A stretch of DNA of 17,886 nt from an uncultured Oscillospiraceae bacterium (GTDB lineage Bacteria > Bacillota > Clostridia > Oscillospirales > Oscillospiraceae): positions 1 to 17,886 of the forward strand of contig CAJOCV010000037.1 in the NCBI GenBank assembly GCA_905233785.1, written 5' to 3'. A program made the position numbers and the translations under genes. The notes beneath the pieces are model-generated. The model was given only the letters and a program-made list of their open reading frames with translations, was not told the DNA's origin and did no database searches. This document shows positions 1 to 7,402 of the stretch, in pieces (the stretch's first letter is position 1; every line of letters starts with the position of its first letter).

Positions 1-98
1 TTCTTGCAATACACAAAGTATTCCTGCTCAATGAGTGCCATCATCAGAACTCGGTTTTTCTCGGAATCTGCTCTTGCCGCATTATGCGGTATTGCCCT
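1..98. repeat. Partial palindromic repeat element (copy 1), cut by the window edge
   Basis: Bases 1-27 are identical to 12283-12309 and bases 79-96 are identical to 12314-12331, so this is a second copy of the element at 12216-12334. Read on the minus strand it starts with the terminal repeat (GGCAATACCGCATAAT) and continues with a segment similar to 12245-12276. The 27-base module then lies in the opposite relative orientation to copy 2. The far terminal repeat would lie before base 1. It ends a few bases beyond the vanZ-like stop codon. I see no coding capacity in it; it is probably a non-autonomous MITE-like repeat. Confidence 0.7.
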
Positions 99-104
99 AA
101 CTAT

Positions 105-722
105 TTAGTCCCGGAACGGGACTGAATCGTTACGATTTGGGTAAGGAAAAAGGCGGGAACAGAGCGCCGCAAGACAGTAACCGATCACACCTCCCAGTGT
201 GTTGCAGATCAGGTCGTCCATGTCCGCAAAGCGATAAGGCGCGGGGTAGATACCGTAAAGCCCGGTGAACTGGGTCAGCTCGAAAAAGAGGCTCAGCAGG
301 AAGGAATACAGCGTCGTGCGCGGAAAGCTCTGTTTGAAGTAACAGCGCAGATAGCCCCCAAAAGGAACGGTCATCAAAACGTTCAGCAGAAGCTGCCAGA
401 GCGAGGCGCTTTTCAGGTAGGCAAACACATTCGCCGCCGTGAGCTTCCGCCTGTGCCAATATAACCAGATCTGCCGGAAGGGGAGGAGGTTCAGATGCTT
501 GCGCAGCGGCTCGCTCACAACCGCGCTGTGGTCGGGAAGCGGGAGGATGACCGAGAGGTAGCTGATAAGCAAATATAGAACGAAGCTGTACAAAATCAGC
601 GTGCGCAGTCTGGACACGGCTCTGCAGCGGTGATACCGGGAAAAAGCACAGGGAAGCACGAACACCGCCGCAAGCAGCGGAAACGCCACAACCCCGTTGT
701 AGATTTTGTCAAGACAGGCCAT
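105..722 (-). CDS. VanZ-like family membrane protein
   Basis: The 205-residue integral membrane protein has about five hydrophobic segments (roughly residues 8-28, 41-62, 107-127, 136-150 and 174-192). The VanZ-type core is visible: NVLMTVPFGGYL near 114-125, E148 and Q151 in the next helix, then R164, D167, D169 and D170 leading into LICNTLGG. VanZ gives low-level teicoplanin resistance in enterococci, but most family members are uncharacterised and there is no van cluster here, so a resistance role should not be assumed. The start lies 6 bases beyond the rpoD stop with no clear Shine-Dalgarno, which suggests translational coupling as the last gene of the dnaG-rpoD unit. The last six residues (SVPFRD) and the TAA stop are encoded by a small inverted repeat at 107-123, next to a repeat element, so the tail may be repeat-derived. 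Confidence 0.85.
   Translation of the reverse strand: MACLDKIYNGVVAFPLLAAVFVLPCAFSRYHRCRAVSRLRTLILYSFVLYLLISYLSVILPLPDHSAVVSEPLRKHLNLLPFRQIWLYWHRRKLTAANVFAYLKSASLWQLLLNVLMTVPFGGYLRCYFKQSFPRTTLYSFLLSLFFELTQFTGLYGIYPAPYRFADMDDLICNTLGGVIGYCLAALCSRLFPYPNRNDSVPFRD
107..123. repeat. GTCCC-type hairpin at the vanZ-like stop codon
   Basis: AGTCCCG and CGGGACT form a perfect 7-base stem around GAA. It overlaps the TAA stop of the vanZ-like gene and resembles the GTCCCC/GGGGAC hairpins at 12195-12211, 13351-13367, 9625-9639 and 14559-14573. No T-tract follows on either strand, so it is not a standard intrinsic terminator. Confidence 0.5.
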
Positions 723-728
723 GCTGTG

Positions 729-1997
<1,269 letters not shown>

Positions 1998-2000
1998 TTG

Positions 2001-3743
2001 TTATCCCCTGTACCCTTTCGTTTGTTTAAGCTTTTGCTGCAGCGTCAGCAGATCGTTTCCCTGCTGCCGCGCGTCCCTTTGCTCCTGTATTTTTTTGATG
2101 TAATCCTGTAGCGCCTGGTCACTGCGCGAGAGGACTTCGGGCTTTTGTAATATGCGCACCAGCAGGCTCATTTCGTCCGCGCTCAGCTCCTGCCCCAGCA
2201 GGTTGGGATCGACGCTCTCACCACGCGAGATGCGCTCGCGCACAAGGCTGTAAATTTTTCCCAGTGCCGGGGCGCTGAAGTCCGCCGGATCGGGCAACGC
2301 TGCCTTTCTTGCGAGCGAGGGATCGAGCGCCAGCAGCCGGATCAGTCCCTCCTCCGCCGCGGCGGAGCCGGGGTCGTCGTAGCGGAGGCTGCGCTCGATC
2401 GGCTGCATTTGCCGCTCGGGGCGGGTCTGCTCCCGTTCGTCGCTCTGCCGCGCCGAACGCAGCGCCCGTTTGCGCCGCCGCTCCACTTCGCCGGTGACGG
2501 CCTCCTGCGCGACGCCGGCCAGCTCCGCCACGCGCCTTGCGTAGACCTGCCGCTCCATCTCGCCGGGCAGCCGGGCGACGAGGTCGGTGGCTTCCTTGAG
2601 AAACTCCACCTTCTGCTCGTCCTCCGAGAGGTCGTATTTGTCTGTCACGCTGCGCAGGCGGTAGTCCACCTGGTTTTCCGAGGCCTCGAGCAGATTGCGA
2701 AAGGCGTCAGGGCCTTTGAGCTTGATGAATTCGTCCGGATCCTTCGCGCCGTTTAAGCGCAGCACCTTGACCTTCACGTCCAGGCGTTCGAGAATGCCGA
2801 TGGCGCGCTGCGCGGCCTTGATCCCGGCGCCGTCGTTGTCGTAGGCGATGATGACCTGGTTGGTAAAGCGCGATAGCAGCCGCGCCTGTTCCGGCGTCAG
2901 CGAGGTGCCGAGCGAAGCCACCGCCGAGTCGAATCCCGCCTGATGCAGGGATACTACGTCTATGTTTCCCTCGGAGAGGATAATATATCCGCTTTTTGAT
3001 TTTTTCGCAAGATTCAGGGCGAATAAGTTCCGGCTTTTGTTGAAGACAAGCGTTTCCGGGCTGTTCATGTACTTGGGCTCCCCGTCCCCGAGGATGCGCC
3101 CGGAAAAGCCGATCACGTTCCCGCGCACGTCGATCACCGGAAACATCAGGCGGTTGCGGAAGGTGTCGTAGAAGCCGGAGGTCTTGCCCCGGCGCACAAG
3201 CCCCGCGTCCGCCAGCTCAAAATCCGTGTAGCCCTTGGCCTTCATCGCGTTTCGGAGGCTGTCCCAGCTATCCGGCGCAAAGCCGACGCCGAAATTTTTG
3301 GCCGTCGCCCTGCCGATGCGCCGCTTTGCCATATATTCCCGCGCAGCGCCCCCGGCGGGGGTGGCGAGCTGCTCATAGAAGAAGCGCGCGGCGTCTTTGT
3401 TGAGCGCGAGCATCCTGGCGCGCTTGCGGCTCTCGGCGTCGTTTTCCTCCTCCGGAATGGGCATCCCGGCGCGCCGTGCGAGAAACTCCACCGCCTCGGG
3501 GAAGGTTAGCCCTTCGATCTCCATGATGAAGTTGATGACCCCGCCGCCCTTGCCGCAGCCGAAGCAGTGATAGATCTGCTTGTCCGGCGAGACGGAGAAG
3601 GAGGGCGTTTTCTCGCTGTGGAAGGGGCAGAGGCCGAACAGATTGCTCCCGCTCTTTTTCCCGAGCCGCACATAGCCGGACACCACGTCCACAATGTCGC
3701 TGCGCTCCACGAGCTCCGTTATGAAGTTTTCACTGAATCGCAT
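2001..3743 (-). CDS. dnaG: DNA primase DnaG
   Basis: The 580-residue replicative primase makes RNA primers for the lagging strand and works with the DnaB-type helicase. The N-terminal CHC2 zinc finger is complete (C39, H42, C60, C63). The catalytic core follows, with RNA-polymerase-like residues around 190-215 (FRNRLMFPV, GFSGR) and a TOPRIM domain carrying E258 (EGNID) and D302/D304 (DNDGAG). The region after about 425 is the variable helicase-interaction domain. Length is normal for the family. ATG at 3743 is supported by the family-like N terminus (RFSENFITELVERSDIVDVVSGYV) and by GGAGGT upstream, which lies in a GGA-triloop hairpin at 3750-3764. In many Firmicutes dgt is directly upstream; here a four-helix-bundle gene with heptamer arrays lies between them. 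Confidence 0.98.
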   Translation of the reverse strand: MRFSENFITELVERSDIVDVVSGYVRLGKKSGSNLFGLCPFHSEKTPSFSVSPDKQIYHCFGCGKGGGVINFIMEIEGLTFPEAVEFLARRAGMPIPEEENDAESRKRARMLALNKDAARFFYEQLATPAGGAAREYMAKRRIGRATAKNFGVGFAPDSWDSLRNAMKAKGYTDFELADAGLVRRGKTSGFYDTFRNRLMFPVIDVRGNVIGFSGRILGDGEPKYMNSPETLVFNKSRNLFALNLAKKSKSGYIILSEGNIDVVSLHQAGFDSAVASLGTSLTPEQARLLSRFTNQVIIAYDNDGAGIKAAQRAIGILERLDVKVKVLRLNGAKDPDEFIKLKGPDAFRNLLEASENQVDYRLRSVTDKYDLSEDEQKVEFLKEATDLVARLPGEMERQVYARRVAELAGVAQEAVTGEVERRRKRALRSARQSDEREQTRPERQMQPIERSLRYDDPGSAAAEEGLIRLLALDPSLARKAALPDPADFSAPALGKIYSLVRERISRGESVDPNLLGQELSADEMSLLVRILQKPEVLSRSDQALQDYIKKIQEQRDARQQGNDLLTLQQKLKQTKGYRG

Positions 3744-3749
3744 GGGGGG

Positions 3750-3764
3750 AACACCTCCGGTGTT
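3750..3764 (-). promoter_or_regulatory. dnaG ribosome-binding site inside a GGA-triloop hairpin
   Basis: On the minus strand AACACC-GGA-GGTGTT forms a perfect 6-base stem with a three-base loop. The Shine-Dalgarno sequence GGAGGT makes up the loop and the start of the 3' arm. Six C residues separate it from ATG. Similar hairpins with different stem sequences precede the YigZ-family gene, the sensor kinase gene and dnaE. Confidence 0.6.
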
Positions 3765-3796
3765 CAGCGCTAAGCGCTTAGTGCTTAGCGCTTAGC
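3762..3796. repeat. Five-unit heptamer array, left flank of the four-helix-bundle gene
   Basis: On the minus strand, reading away from the gene, the units are CTAAGCG, CTAAGCA, CTAAGCG, CTTAGCG and CTGAACA (phase starting at base 3795). The first unit contains the gene's own TAA stop. It is the inverted counterpart of the array at 4155-4182 on the other side of the gene. It ends within the dnaG ribosome-site hairpin. Confidence 0.85.
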
Positions 3797-4145
3797 TTCT
3801 TGTGATTAAGGCGGTCAGCATTCTTCCTACTTCATCACACAAGCTGAAAACTGGTTGGGCATCCTCGTTGGATATGTAGCCCTGACGGACAGCAATCAGT
3901 ATTTGTGTTTCGGCTTCAAATACAGAGCCTTTTGCAATCGAGAGAAACTGTTTGAATTCCTTGTCAGTCTGTCGCCCATGACCTTCCGCAATATTGGATG
4001 GGACAGAAATAGCGGCTCTCCGCAGTTGATTGGAAAGGGAATAAAGCTCCTCTTTGGGGAGTTTTCTTACAAGGCGATAGATTTCGTCCGTTAAGTCCAT
4101 GGCTTTTTGCCAGACAATCAATTCTCTATAATGCTTCCAACTCAT
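3792..4145 (-). CDS. Four-helix-bundle protein of the 23S rRNA IVS / Avd-like family
   Basis: The 117-residue protein has the hallmark of this family: ELIVWQKAMDL near the N terminus (8-18), then LSNQLRRAAISVPSNIAEG (37-55), GRQTDKEFKQFLSIAKGS (57-74) and an ELETQ-like segment EAETQILIA (77-85). Members fold as a pentameric four-helix bundle; the best-studied relative is the Avd accessory protein of diversity-generating retroelements, and others are encoded in insertions within 23S rRNA genes. The function of free-standing copies is unknown. No rRNA, reverse transcriptase or variable repeat is visible here. Its GC content is about 45% (158 of 355 bases by hand count over 3791-4145), clearly below the neighbouring genes. 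AGGAG at 4153-4157 lies on the edge of a heptamer array and supports the start. Inverted heptamer arrays on both sides and its place inside the dgt-dnaG pair suggest it was inserted. Confidence 0.93.
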   Translation of the reverse strand: MSWKHYRELIVWQKAMDLTDEIYRLVRKLPKEELYSLSNQLRRAAISVPSNIAEGHGRQTDKEFKQFLSIAKGSVFEAETQILIAVRQGYISNEDAQPVFSLCDEVGRMLTALITRS

Positions 4146-4154
4146 TTCGCTCTC

Positions 4155-4185
4155 CTAAGCGCTAAGAACTAAGCGCTGAAAACTA
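4155..4185. repeat. Four-unit heptamer array, right flank of the four-helix-bundle gene, ending in the dgt stop
   Basis: On the plus strand, reading away from the gene, the units are CTAAGCG, CTAAGAA, CTAAGCG and CTGAAAA. They are followed at once by CTA, which is the TAG stop of dgt. The order closely matches the array at 3762-3796 in inverted orientation. The last unit equals the CTGAAAA unit found beyond the hflX and dacF stops. Confidence 0.85.
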
Positions 4186-5187
4186 TTTCACGCTCCACGC
4201 AAAGGGGATAAACAGCTCCCCGTACTTCTCCATGGCGTAGCCGTCGGTCATGCCGGAGATGTAGTCGCAGGCGGCGCGGCCGGAGCCGTGGCGCTCGACG
4301 ATGGGCTGGAACATGGCGGGAAGCGTCTCGGGGTGTGTGGTGTAGTATTCATAGAGCCGGGAGAGGATGCCCTCCACCTTGTTCTCCTCGCTCTTGGCGA
4401 TGGGGTTGGTGTAGACGTCAGAATACATGAAGCTGTGGAAAAAGTCAAAGGTCTGCTGCATTTTCGGGGACATTTTCAGCTCGCCCTCCGTGCTGTTTTC
4501 CACCAGATCCAGCATGAAGGCGTTGATGCGCTCGCTGTTGCGCTCCCCGCAGTTTTTCCGTATGATCTCCGGCACATCCTGATCCGTCAGGATACCGGCG
4601 CGGATCGAGTCGTCCAGATCGTGGTTTATGTAGGCGATGCGGTCACACAGGCGTACAACGGTGGCCTCGCGCGTGTCGTCCGGCGCGCCGTGGGTGTGGT
4701 TTAAAATGCCCATGCGCGTCTCATAGCAGAGGTTCAGGCCCTGCCCGTCGCGCTCGAGACTGTCCACCACGCGCAGACTCTGCACATAGTGCTTGAAGCC
4801 GCCCTCGTGAATGTGGTTGAGGGCGCGCTCCCCGGCGTGGCCGAAGGGCGTGTGCCCCAGATCGTGCCCCAGCGCGATGGCTTCCGCCAGATCCTCGTTC
4901 AGGCGCAGGGCGCGCGCCACCGTCCTCGCCAGGCGCGTGACCTCCAGCGTGTGGGTGAGGCGGGTTCGGTAGTGGTCGCCCTCCGGCTGGAGGAAGACCT
5001 GCGTCTTGTGCTTTAAGCGGCGGAAGGATTTGGAATGGGTGATGCGGTCGATGTCCCGCTGAAAGCAGGTGCGGATCGCGCACTCCTCCTCCGGCACGAG
5101 CCTGCCGCGGGTGTTCTCCGCGAGTACCCCGTAAGACCCGATCATCAAATGCTCCAGACGTTCCCGTTCTTCTCGCGGACAGCTCAT
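4183..5187 (-). CDS. dgt: Deoxyguanosinetriphosphate triphosphohydrolase-like HD protein (dGTPase)
   Basis: The 334-residue HD-superfamily enzyme is expected to hydrolyse dNTPs (classically dGTP) to the nucleoside and tripolyphosphate, influencing dNTP pools and replication fidelity. Family sequence CFQRDIDRITHSKSFRRLKHKTQVF starts at residue 41. The metal ligands are present: H79 (RLTHTLEV), H108-D109 (ALGHDLGHTPFGHAGE) and D182 (RLCDRIAYINHDLDD). Length fits the shorter clostridial and Bacillus-type members, and specificity cannot be read from sequence. The start is preceded by GGAAAGGGG. dgt upstream of dnaG-rpoD is a common clostridial arrangement, here split by the four-helix-bundle gene. 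The TAG stop is directly joined to a heptamer array. I found no convincing promoter in the AT-rich 5188-5270. Confidence 0.95.
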   Translation of the reverse strand: MSCPREERERLEHLMIGSYGVLAENTRGRLVPEEECAIRTCFQRDIDRITHSKSFRRLKHKTQVFLQPEGDHYRTRLTHTLEVTRLARTVARALRLNEDLAEAIALGHDLGHTPFGHAGERALNHIHEGGFKHYVQSLRVVDSLERDGQGLNLCYETRMGILNHTHGAPDDTREATVVRLCDRIAYINHDLDDSIRAGILTDQDVPEIIRKNCGERNSERINAFMLDLVENSTEGELKMSPKMQQTFDFFHSFMYSDVYTNPIAKSEENKVEGILSRLYEYYTTHPETLPAMFQPIVERHGSGRAACDYISGMTDGYAMEKYGELFIPFAWSVK

Positions 5188-5271
5188 GTCCGTCGCCCCT
5201 TTCCTTTTGTCTCATTGGTTATATACGACGCAAATTTTTATTTCCCTCTATTTTTTTGAAAGATTTTTCGC

Positions 5272-5297
5272 AAAAAAAGGACGAGCAATGCTCGTCC
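5272..5297 (-). terminator. Intrinsic terminator of the dacF-hflX-YigZ unit
   Basis: On the minus strand an 8-base stem (GGACGAGC/GCTCGTCC, loop ATT) is followed directly by seven T residues. It lies about 70 bases past the YigZ-family stop and before dgt. The hairpin is part of a 24-base sequence (5279-5302) identical to 16522-16545, one arm of the repeat element upstream of dnaE, so this terminator appears to be built from a dispersed repeat. Confidence 0.8.
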
Positions 5298-5343
5298 CTA
5301 CGGCTGGCCACTCTATTACGCAGCAAAATCCCCGGATTTCTGC

Positions 5344-5368
5344 CTAAAAAACGAAAAACTGAAAACTA
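5344..5368. repeat. Degenerate heptamer array abutting the YigZ-family stop
   Basis: On the plus strand there is an eight-base unit (CTAAAAAA), then CGAAAAA and CTGAAAA, then CTA, which is the TAG stop of the gene. It is a decayed version of the CTGAAAA arrays at 6038 and 7365. A lone CTGGCCA unit also occurs at 5304-5310. Confidence 0.6.
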
Positions 5369-5992
5369 AACCCGAGGCACGGCCTGAAAGCTCTCGCCCG
5401 TGACGGCGGGGGTGACGCTGCCGCCGGAGAGGTCGAAGATGCGGGCGGAGAAATCCGCCTGCCTTTCCTCGGGCAGCAGAGCCCGGATGGTGACGTTCGC
5501 GCCGTAGTCCATTCCTTCCACCGCGCCGCCAAAGGCGGCAAGCTCCAGCTTATAGCGCTCCAGCGCGGCGTAGGAGCAGGGCAGCGCCAGCTTTACCCAG
5601 CGGCGCACCACGGAGACCCCCGCCGCGTCCAGCGCGTCCTTGGCACTCCTGGTGTAGGCGCGGAAAAGTCCGCCCGCGCCCAAAAGCACGCCGCCGAAGT
5701 AGCGCGTCACGACGCACACAACGTTATACACGCCCTCCCGCCGCAGCACCTCCAGCATGGGGATTCCGGCCGTGCCCTGGGGCTCGCCGTCGTCGGAGTA
5801 TCGCTCGGGGCCGTCCTTGAGGATGTAGCACCAGCAGTTGTGCCGCGCGTCATAGTGCTCCTTCTTGACGGCATTGATAAAGGCTCTGGCCTCATCCTCG
5901 TTCTCCACCGGGCGCACATGTCCCAAAAAACGGGAGCGCTTTTCCACATATTCGCTTTCGCCCGCCCCTGAGGGGACGCAGTATTCGGTCAT
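5366..5992 (-). CDS. YigZ/IMPACT (UPF0029) family protein
   Basis: The 208-residue protein has the UPF0029 signature: SDDGEPQGTAGIPML (66-80) and RYFGGVLLGAGGLFRAYT (97-114), followed by a small C-terminal domain with a ferredoxin-like fold in known relatives. Bacterial members (E. coli YigZ, B. subtilis YvyE) are conserved but their biochemical role is uncertain; eukaryotic IMPACT regulates Gcn2. The frame is open further upstream into hflX, but ATG at 5992 is chosen because GGAGGT lies just before it and the family sequence begins there. That Shine-Dalgarno is in a GGA-triloop hairpin at 5997-6009. It is the last gene of the dacF-hflX unit, 73 bases after the hflX stop, with a terminator downstream. 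Its TAG stop joins a heptamer array. Confidence 0.93.
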   Translation of the reverse strand: MTEYCVPSGAGESEYVEKRSRFLGHVRPVENEDEARAFINAVKKEHYDARHNCWCYILKDGPERYSDDGEPQGTAGIPMLEVLRREGVYNVVCVVTRYFGGVLLGAGGLFRAYTRSAKDALDAAGVSVVRRWVKLALPCSYAALERYKLELAAFGGAVEGMDYGANVTIRALLPEERQADFSARIFDLSGGSVTPAVTGESFQAVPRV

Positions 5993-5996
5993 CCTT

Positions 5997-6009
5997 GCAC
6001 CTCCGGTGC
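5997..6009 (-). promoter_or_regulatory. YigZ-family ribosome-binding site inside a GGA-triloop hairpin
   Basis: On the minus strand GCACC-GGA-GGTGC forms a perfect 5-base stem with loop GGA, and the Shine-Dalgarno GGAGGT spans loop and 3' arm. Four bases (AAGG) separate it from ATG. It settles the start codon of this gene and has the same design as the dnaG, sensor kinase and dnaE hairpins. Confidence 0.55.
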
Positions 6010-6037
6010 GTGAGCTTCGAGACGCATCCCTCGTCTC

Positions 6038-6068
6038 CTGAAAACTGAAAACTGAAAACTGAAAACTA
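6038..6068. repeat. Perfect four-unit CTGAAAA heptamer array abutting the hflX stop
   Basis: Four exact CTGAAAA units (6038-6065, plus strand) run directly into CTA at 6066-6068, the TAG stop of hflX. In the sense of transcription the gene therefore reads TAG followed by four TTTTCAG units and then GAG. No inverted partner array is visible on the other side. Confidence 0.9.
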
Positions 6069-7355
6069 ATCCTCCCAGTCTTCCTTCGGCTCCACATAGC
6101 CCGGGATATAGGCCTTGACGCGGCCGAAAAGCTCCGGCTGGACGATGGCCTCCAGCTCGATGCCGCTGTCGGTATACTCCGTGCGCAGGATCGCCGCCTC
6201 GCGGTTGAGGGTATCAAGCAGCCCCGCGGCGCTGTACGGCAGCAGCAGCGTCACACGGCGCTTGCCGCGATCGAGCAGCTCGGAGAGCTTGCGCACCAGC
6301 GCGTCCGTCCCCTCGCCGCTCTTGGCGGAGATGCAGACCACGTCCTCCCCGTGGGGCAGGATGCCGAAATAGCGGTCGCACTTGTTGTACACGCGCAGGC
6401 AGGGCGTCTGCTCCGCGCCGAGCTGGCGAATCAGCTCGTCCACGACTCTGGCCTGCTCCTCCCACTCGGGGTTAGACAGGTCAATGACGTGCAGCAGCAC
6501 GTCCGCGTAGCGCAGCTCCTCCAGTGTCGCCTTGAAGGCTTCGATCAGATGGGTGGGGAGCTTGCGGATAAAGCCCACCGTGTCGGACAGCAGCACCTCG
6601 GTGCTCTCGTCGAGCTTCAGGCGGCGGGTGGTGGTGTCCAGCGTGTCGAACAGCCGGTCGTTGGCCGGGATGTCCGACCCGGTGAGGCGGTTTAGGAGCG
6701 TGGACTTGCCGGCGTTGGTGTAGCCGACCAGCGCCACGACGGGCATGGCGTTTTTCTCCCGGCGGCGGCGCTGCGTGCTTCTGATTTTGCGCACGGCGGC
6801 AAGCTCTTCCTCCAGCTTCTGGATCTTGCGGCGGATGTGCCGCCGGTCGGTCTCGAGCTGGGTCTCGCCGGGGCCGCGGGTGCCGATGGGCGAGGAACCG
6901 CCCGCGGCGGTCTGCCGCACGAGATGTGTCCACATGCCGGTCAGACGCGGCAGCAGGTATTTATACTGCGCGAGCTCCACCTGCAATTGACCCTCGCGGG
7001 TGCGGGCGCGCTGGGCGAAAATGTCCAGAATCAGGCCGGAGCGATCCAGCACCTTGACGCCGAGCTCTTCCGAAAGCACCCGCATCTGGGAGGGGGAGAG
7101 CTCGTTGTCAAACACCGCGAGGTCGCATTCGTTCGCCTCGAGCAGCTCCTTCATCTCCTGCACCTTGCCGTCGCCGAGAAAGCTGCGCGGCTCGGGCGTG
7201 GGGCGGTTCTGGATCAGCATCGCCACGCTCTCGCCCCCGGCGGTCTCCACCAGGGCGGCCAGCTCCTCCATGGACACCTCCGAGGAGCGCTCATGTTCGT
7301 CCATGCTGGCGGCGGCAAGCCCCGCCAGCACGGCGCGTTCTTTTTTACCTTCCAT
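6066..7355 (-). CDS. hflX: Ribosome-associated GTPase HflX
   Basis: The 429-residue protein binds the 50S subunit and in E. coli splits stalled or heat-damaged 70S ribosomes. The N-terminal HflX domain (about 1-165) ends in the signature IGTRGPGETQLETDRR (157-172). A basic coiled-coil linker (173-203) follows, then the G domain with G1 GYTNAGKST (211-219), G3 DTVGF (258-262), G4 NKCD (324-327) and G5 SAK (343-345). A C-terminal domain completes it; length is typical. The start MEGKKERAVLAGL fits the family (KERALLVG-like), although the ribosome site is weak (AGG about 8 bases upstream) and sits at the edge of a heptamer array. It lies 44 bases downstream of dacF on the same strand and probably shares its transcript. 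Confidence 0.97.
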   Translation of the reverse strand: MEGKKERAVLAGLAAASMDEHERSSEVSMEELAALVETAGGESVAMLIQNRPTPEPRSFLGDGKVQEMKELLEANECDLAVFDNELSPSQMRVLSEELGVKVLDRSGLILDIFAQRARTREGQLQVELAQYKYLLPRLTGMWTHLVRQTAAGGSSPIGTRGPGETQLETDRRHIRRKIQKLEEELAAVRKIRSTQRRRREKNAMPVVALVGYTNAGKSTLLNRLTGSDIPANDRLFDTLDTTTRRLKLDESTEVLLSDTVGFIRKLPTHLIEAFKATLEELRYADVLLHVIDLSNPEWEEQARVVDELIRQLGAEQTPCLRVYNKCDRYFGILPHGEDVVCISAKSGEGTDALVRKLSELLDRGKRRVTLLLPYSAAGLLDTLNREAAILRTEYTDSGIELEAIVQPELFGRVKAYIPGYVEPKEDWED

Positions 7356-7364
7356 ATAAAAAAC

Positions 7365-7402
7365 CTGAAAACGAAAGACTGAAAACTGAAAACTGAAAAC
7401 TA
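7365..7402. repeat. Five-unit heptamer array between dacF and hflX, abutting the dacF stop
   Basis: On the plus strand the units are CTGAAAA, CGAAAGA, CTGAAAA, CTGAAAA and CTGAAAA (7365-7399), followed at once by CTA, the TAG stop of dacF. The array fills most of the 44-base gap and reaches to within about 10 bases of the hflX start codon. Confidence 0.88.

Noticed and set aside
105..722. Glycopeptide resistance determinant
   Set aside because: VanZ-domain proteins are common without resistance function, and no vanH/A/X/Y/S/R cluster is present; the two-component system at 8888-11117 is not vanRS-like by context.
3792..4145. A 23S rRNA intervening sequence or a diversity-generating retroelement
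   Set aside because: The protein family is related, but there is no rRNA sequence, reverse transcriptase, template repeat or variable repeat in the window.
5188..5270. dgt promoter
   Set aside because: The region is AT-rich with TATATA/TATAAC near 5217-5225 on the minus strand, but no -35 hexamer at a proper distance could be supported.
5993..6217. N-terminal extension of the YigZ-family gene into hflX
   Set aside because: The frame is open, but the extra residues are the antiphase reading of hflX and of the TTTTCAG array, and the Shine-Dalgarno hairpin lies just before 5992.
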